Shown: positions 59,931-64,000 of the stretch, piece after piece
How the letters are laid out: each line of letters begins with the position of its first letter
How positions within the stretch are numbered: position 1 is the stretch's first letter
Assembly (NCBI GenBank): GCA_014898425.1
Contig: RCSZ01000001.1
Span: 2,790,001-2,854,000 of the forward strand
DNA from: Botryotinia globosa
Lineage: Eukaryota; Ascomycota; Leotiomycetes; Helotiales; Sclerotiniaceae
Direction: 5' to 3'
Length of the DNA: 64,000 bases
Translations under genes and position numbers: made by a program
Notes under the pieces: generated by a model
Database searches by the model: none
Told to the model about the DNA's origin: nothing
What the model saw: the letters and a program-made list of their open reading frames with translations, nothing else

Positions 59931-62652
59931 ATCTACTACTTACTGTTCTCATATAGAGATATAGAGAAGTTGAATAGTAAATGTTCAGAAGAGGTATCGT
60001 TCTCCAACTTATATCCATCTTTGTTTGAATATACTTTTCAGGCTATCTAACATTTTCTCACCTCCCTCTTCAATTTGCGATAGATATATCTACCTAGTAT
60101 TACTCTTTGAACACTATAATCACGACAACACGAACGAAGAATAAACATACATAACATCAGGGATATCCCAATGGATGGTCATTCATCTCGGATTCACAAA
60201 TTACCGTTAATTAACATGACATGACATGACATGCATGTTAATGTTAATGTTAATACAAGGCGAAATCTCGAACAGATCTTCTCGGACTGGCCTTGACGTT
60301 AAGAAAGCTTCGAATAGACCTTCTCGAACTTTGCCCCAACTTTACTAGCAGGATGAAAAATCAATGCAACGGTTTCGACGATTCAATGGATCCCATCTGC
60401 AAGTGAACGCTTGAATCAAACTACCTACATACTCGAGGATCAAGCTACACAAGAGCTAAAAACCCGTACATTCCAATCTCTTCCCACTCACTGCACTGCC
60501 CTGATCACCAGGACCTGGGAGAGCTTTTATTATCCTCGAATTGTTAAGACCTAGCTTCACGTAGCTTCACAATTGACTCATGAATGTCCTCCTGAGTCCC
60601 TGATTAATCAAAACGGCGTTGGTTCATGTTTGAAAAGTATTGGCAGAAAATCTCCTTTGCACCAAGTCTTACGGTTAGGCCTTTCTTCGCGTAACTTAAT
60701 AATCCCTTCAAAGCAAGCGGCGACCAATCAATACAATAAGACTGCAACTGCCACTGCAATAACACTACAAATACAAATACTTTGTTACAAAGATATGCAA
60801 GCAGCTACACTGTAGAAATTCTTCACATGTGAAAGATTCATCAATGCATCAATCATAATTAGAGTGAAATCATTCTCAATTCCTTTGGTGTGACCTTTGG
60901 CGAATTTTCTTTAGATCTAGAAAAGGAGCTTGTGAAGCAGATTAAAGCTTGTTAGGGTTGTACTCGCATGCTCAATGCACATTCGAGTCAAGATGTGGTA
61001 AGCTTAGGTAGGTAGGGAGGGATGCTTTGCTACTAACTAGGTATGCTATGCTATGCTATGCTATGCTATGTCCTGTACTCAGGGTTCTCCAGTTTCCGAG
61101 TGTTGCTTTGATAGCTTCCAAAAGGGTATAGGACAATGCAACAATGCCAGTTGATAAGAGATAAAAGATAAAAGAAAATCCAAAGAAAAGAGCTCTTATC
61201 GAATTTTTCCCATTGGGATGGATTCCATTATCGTGATTCGGTGATTCGTGAATCGTGATGCCATCGAAGTACAGTAGTAGCATACGAGCATAGTAACCTA
61301 GGTCATCATCCTGTATGGCTTGCCCTTCCCAGCTCTCCATTCGGAAGGACTGATCCAATAAAATCTTTTTTTTTTCGGCAGATCAGCAGATCAAGTAACT
61401 TTGTCACTTGGGGATCCCCGACTTCTGACTTGTCAATTGCTTCCTAGGGATTGGTTTGGAGAGACAAGAAGTGCTCCATCCACGAGTATGCCACGGGAGT
61501 CTGATTGGAGGAGGGCGAGATGCGGTACTTGTTTTGGAAAGCTCCTCTCCACCGATCGTAAAATTGTTATGATTCAATGGATGGCATTGGTCGCATGAAT
61601 ATCGTGCCCAACGAGGCACCTGCGTATGTATGAGGGATGTGACCTGACTAGCTATGGAAAGGGTAGCTTTTCAAGGTCCGATGTTGGGCCATTTGCCTGC
61701 TTTTGCCGCTGATATACTGGAGTCTGGTGCATGCAAAGAGTAAGGGTAGTGGAGTGGGTGGCATGAGATATTATTTCACTTTGAGACCGATCATGACTAA
61801 ACTAACGTGGGAGGGGGGTTTGGTGAGATGGATGAATGAGAGTGAGAGAGAGAGAGCTTGTTTGCATGGTTTGCCTGCCATATTATATTTGCTTGGATGT
61901 TGTGTTGGTTCGATGTCTCTGGCTCTTTGAATCCGGGTGTTGAGATATGTATGTATATATGTATGTATAGCTATTGCAATAGTAATAGTAGCAATAGCAA
62001 GTATGTAGTAGTGCAGTACTCAAATGGGATCGAATACGAAAGGATTTGCTTGAAAGGGAATACTGCAGACAAGGAGACAAGGAGACAAGCTCGGCTCATA
62101 GCAATCAGAAGGTACCTACCTACCTCCCTACCTACCCAGTATTACCTATCTCGTCCGAGTATATCTCTCCATGTTAGAACGTAGAAGCTCTCCACTGATG
62201 CTGCTCCAAAGCTCCAGATGTATCCCTTTTCATTGGCTCTGGAGGATCTAGTAAAGACATCTAAACTTCGAAAGATACCCAGTACTGACTGTATGTACAA
62301 GCATGGATAGAGAAGAGGGAAAGAAAAAAAGAGAGGAAAAAAGGTCTTATCCGAAGCTCTTTTCTGAACTCTTGCCCCCACTAGCAAGAAAGAGTAAAGA
62401 GTAAAGAGTAAAGAGCTTCCTGCTAAGTTTTGAGTTCTTAGTTTTGAGTTCCAACTGCTGCCCTTCCATCCTTCCTTCCTTCCTTCCTTCGAATCCACCC
62501 AAGGGAAAAGAGACCCCTCAGTCAAAAGAGTCCTTCAGTGCAACACTCACACTACCACTACTACCACTACCACCACTACTATTACTATCCATTACCACCA
62601 CTTACACACTACTTACATACTACCTACACACTACCTACACACTACTTTAACT

Positions 62653-62742
62653 TACTTTCGCACTCTCGCACTCACACACTCACACACTCACACTCACTCA
62701 CACTCACTCACTCACTCACTCACTCACTCACTCACTCACACA
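62653..62742. repeat. ACTC/CACA-type simple repeat
   Basis: Runs of CTCACA then about nine copies of CTCA, part of a longer C/A/T-only stretch (62538-62745) without G that precedes the last gene. Confidence 0.85.
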
Positions 62743-63102
62743 TACAAACACATTCCTTCCTTCTCAAACATCAATTGTAAGAAAATCATTTGCAAAAAAT
62801 CAGAGCTTTGAGCTTTGAGCTTCGATCTTTCTTGTATCTTTGTTCCCATTGAAAGAATCACATTAAGAGACAGCCAGCACCAGAACCACAAGCAAATTAT
62901 TTTTATTAACTAATTATGCAAATTTTTGCTGTCAAGATTATACATTTTTAGAGATTCCCGCTTCCCCCCTCCCCTCCAGATACGAAACAACAGTGCGACG
63001 ATACTGTCCCTATCTATCTTATCTACCTACCTCCCTATCTTCCTACCTATCTTCCTACCTATCCATTAACCATTACCACCCATTCTCGATTGTGATCTGG
63101 TA

Positions 63103-64000
63103 ATGATCGAGTCTACATTGACGATGCCTCCTCGTTCTTCGTTGACATCGTCCTTTTCCGTTTCAGATGCGAATAATGAAGTTGTTTGTCCATTGAGAAA
63201 TCAAGATGGCTCCAGTTGTCGCAAACGTTGCCTCGGCGTGAGTGCCTCTACTCTGCTGTATCTGCTGTACCCCTTTGGAACTTATTTTCCTTTTGTACGG
63301 TTCAATCCGTGGTAACAAGCGAGTGAGATGGACAGGAAAAACGATATCGATCCATGCAAGAGCACATTAGAAGAGCTCATCCAGAACATTACATCTCAAA
63401 GCTTCCTGCGACCGAAGAAAGCTTTCAACTCATGATCAATACCCCGCCCACTGAGCGACCGCAACCGCAACCGCAACCACAACCACAACCACCAACAACT
63501 GCCAACTCGGCTCCAACTCCAAATAGTCTGTAGAAATTTAAGTGTCAATCATTGGTTGCATCTTGACTGATATGCTGTATACAGGTTTCACACACGAAAG
63601 GCAGAATTATTATGGCGATCATTCGAATCATTCGAGTACCCCCAACACTCCCCGAATCGTGGACGATAGTTCAATGCTTCCAGCCGCTAGCGCTGCAGCA
63701 ACTCTCGCACAGCTACACAATCATAAATTGGATAATGAGTGGGAATCCGAAGTGGTAGGTTCATTTTCGTCTCTTCAAAGAAAAAGGATGCAAAATATTA
63801 ATTGGGTTCATCTAGGACTGGATGTCAGATCACGAAGCTCACAAACAAGCAATGCGAGCTTCTATAGAGCTTCCTCCAATTCATTCCAACAATCGCGAAC
63901 CAACTAGCGATCCATTTTCACATTACAATGTTCACCGTCGCAGAGATCTTCTTCCTTCTATACTATCGCCCCCAGGACGATCGTCTACTCTTCCTCCACT
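63103..64000 (+). CDS. C2H2-type zinc-finger protein, 5' part (runs off the window)
   Basis: Exons 63103-63237, 63336-63525, 63585-63754 and 63816 to beyond the window; introns 98, 59 and 61 nt, the second with a weak gtctgt donor that is the only one keeping frame. The first intron splits a single atypical finger: VCPLRNQDGSSCRKRC then, in exon 2, KRYRSMQEHIRRAHPEHY (C-x7-C ... H-x4-H). After it come KLPATEESFQLMINTPP, a (Pro-Gln)n run, THERQNYYG and LAQLHNHKLDNEW, then DWMSDHEAHKQA and a Pro/Arg-rich end. It is likely a conserved Pezizomycotina nuclear protein; function unknown. A second ATG at codon 8 is an alternative start. Confidence 0.82.

Larger units (their letters stand above)
58573..63102. 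other. 4.5-kb region with repeats, no supportable gene
   Basis: 58573-58900 is the upstream region of the preceding gene. (CGATA)n lies at 59545-59577. Repeat blocks A and B are at 59811-59853 and 59887-59930. CATGA units occur at 60215-60231, GTTAAT units at 60234-60254, TATGC units at 61042-61070, and three GTAAAGA copies at about 62393-62414. Long CTAC/ACTC-rich pyrimidine stretches at 62538-62745 and 63015-63080 form the leader or promoter of the following gene. ORFs are short and unsupported. Confidence 0.65.

Overview
The window is nuclear DNA of a filamentous ascomycete. Short introns (49-115 nt) with GTAWGT donors and CTAAC-like branch sites, the gene set (an endopolygalacturonase, fungal PIN-like transporter, PXR1, TLS1, BUD23, SVP26) and long AT-rich gene-poor stretches suggest Leotiomycetes, most likely Sclerotiniaceae (Botrytis/Sclerotinia/Monilinia relatives). 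That placement is inference from recalled protein families, not from a search.

Layout. 0-8.5 kb is dense in housekeeping genes: the 3' end of NAD-isocitrate dehydrogenase subunit 1, the 18S rRNA methyltransferase BUD23, the ER-Golgi cargo receptor SVP26, a small coiled-coil protein, the G-patch ribosome-biogenesis factor PXR1, and a protein with four RRxS kinase-type sites. 8.5-14.9 kb has no supportable gene and holds a roughly 400-bp TTA microsatellite. 14.9-16.3 kb is a PIN-like (auxin efflux carrier family) transporter. 16.3-25.5 kb holds only a small GPI-type wall protein. 25.5-26.3 kb is a seven-finger C2H2 protein. 27.5-31.7 kb is a tandem pair of related genes with an OTU-protease-like fold: one keeps Cys and His, the other has lost both. 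A tRNA-Ser(AGA) follows at 33 kb. At 34.9-35.9 kb is a GC-rich, frameshifted and probably 5'-truncated secreted-type gene.

37-42 kb has a fungal unknown with a candidate in-frame 63-nt intron, a 15-bp minisatellite, and an endopolygalacturonase gene broken by a 4-nt insertion and a lost splice donor. 42-48.4 kb is gene-poor. 48.5-58.6 kb holds a single-pass membrane protein, a relic of an amidase gene, a CitE/HpcH-type lyase, TLS1 (C9orf78 family), a Harbinger/Tourist-type MITE with TTA duplications, and a metallo-beta-lactamase-fold protein lacking two metal ligands. 58.6-63.1 kb is repeat-rich non-coding DNA, and the window ends inside a C2H2-type gene.

The intact genes are mostly housekeeping; BUD23 and PXR1 both act in ribosome biogenesis but are not evidently co-regulated. 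The accessory signal is gene decay: three disrupted enzyme or secreted-type genes (amidase, polygalacturonase, GC-rich gene), one OTU pseudo-enzyme and several dispersed non-coding repeats. All splice structures below were derived by hand from GT-AG sites and reading frame; exon sums were checked for divisibility by three.
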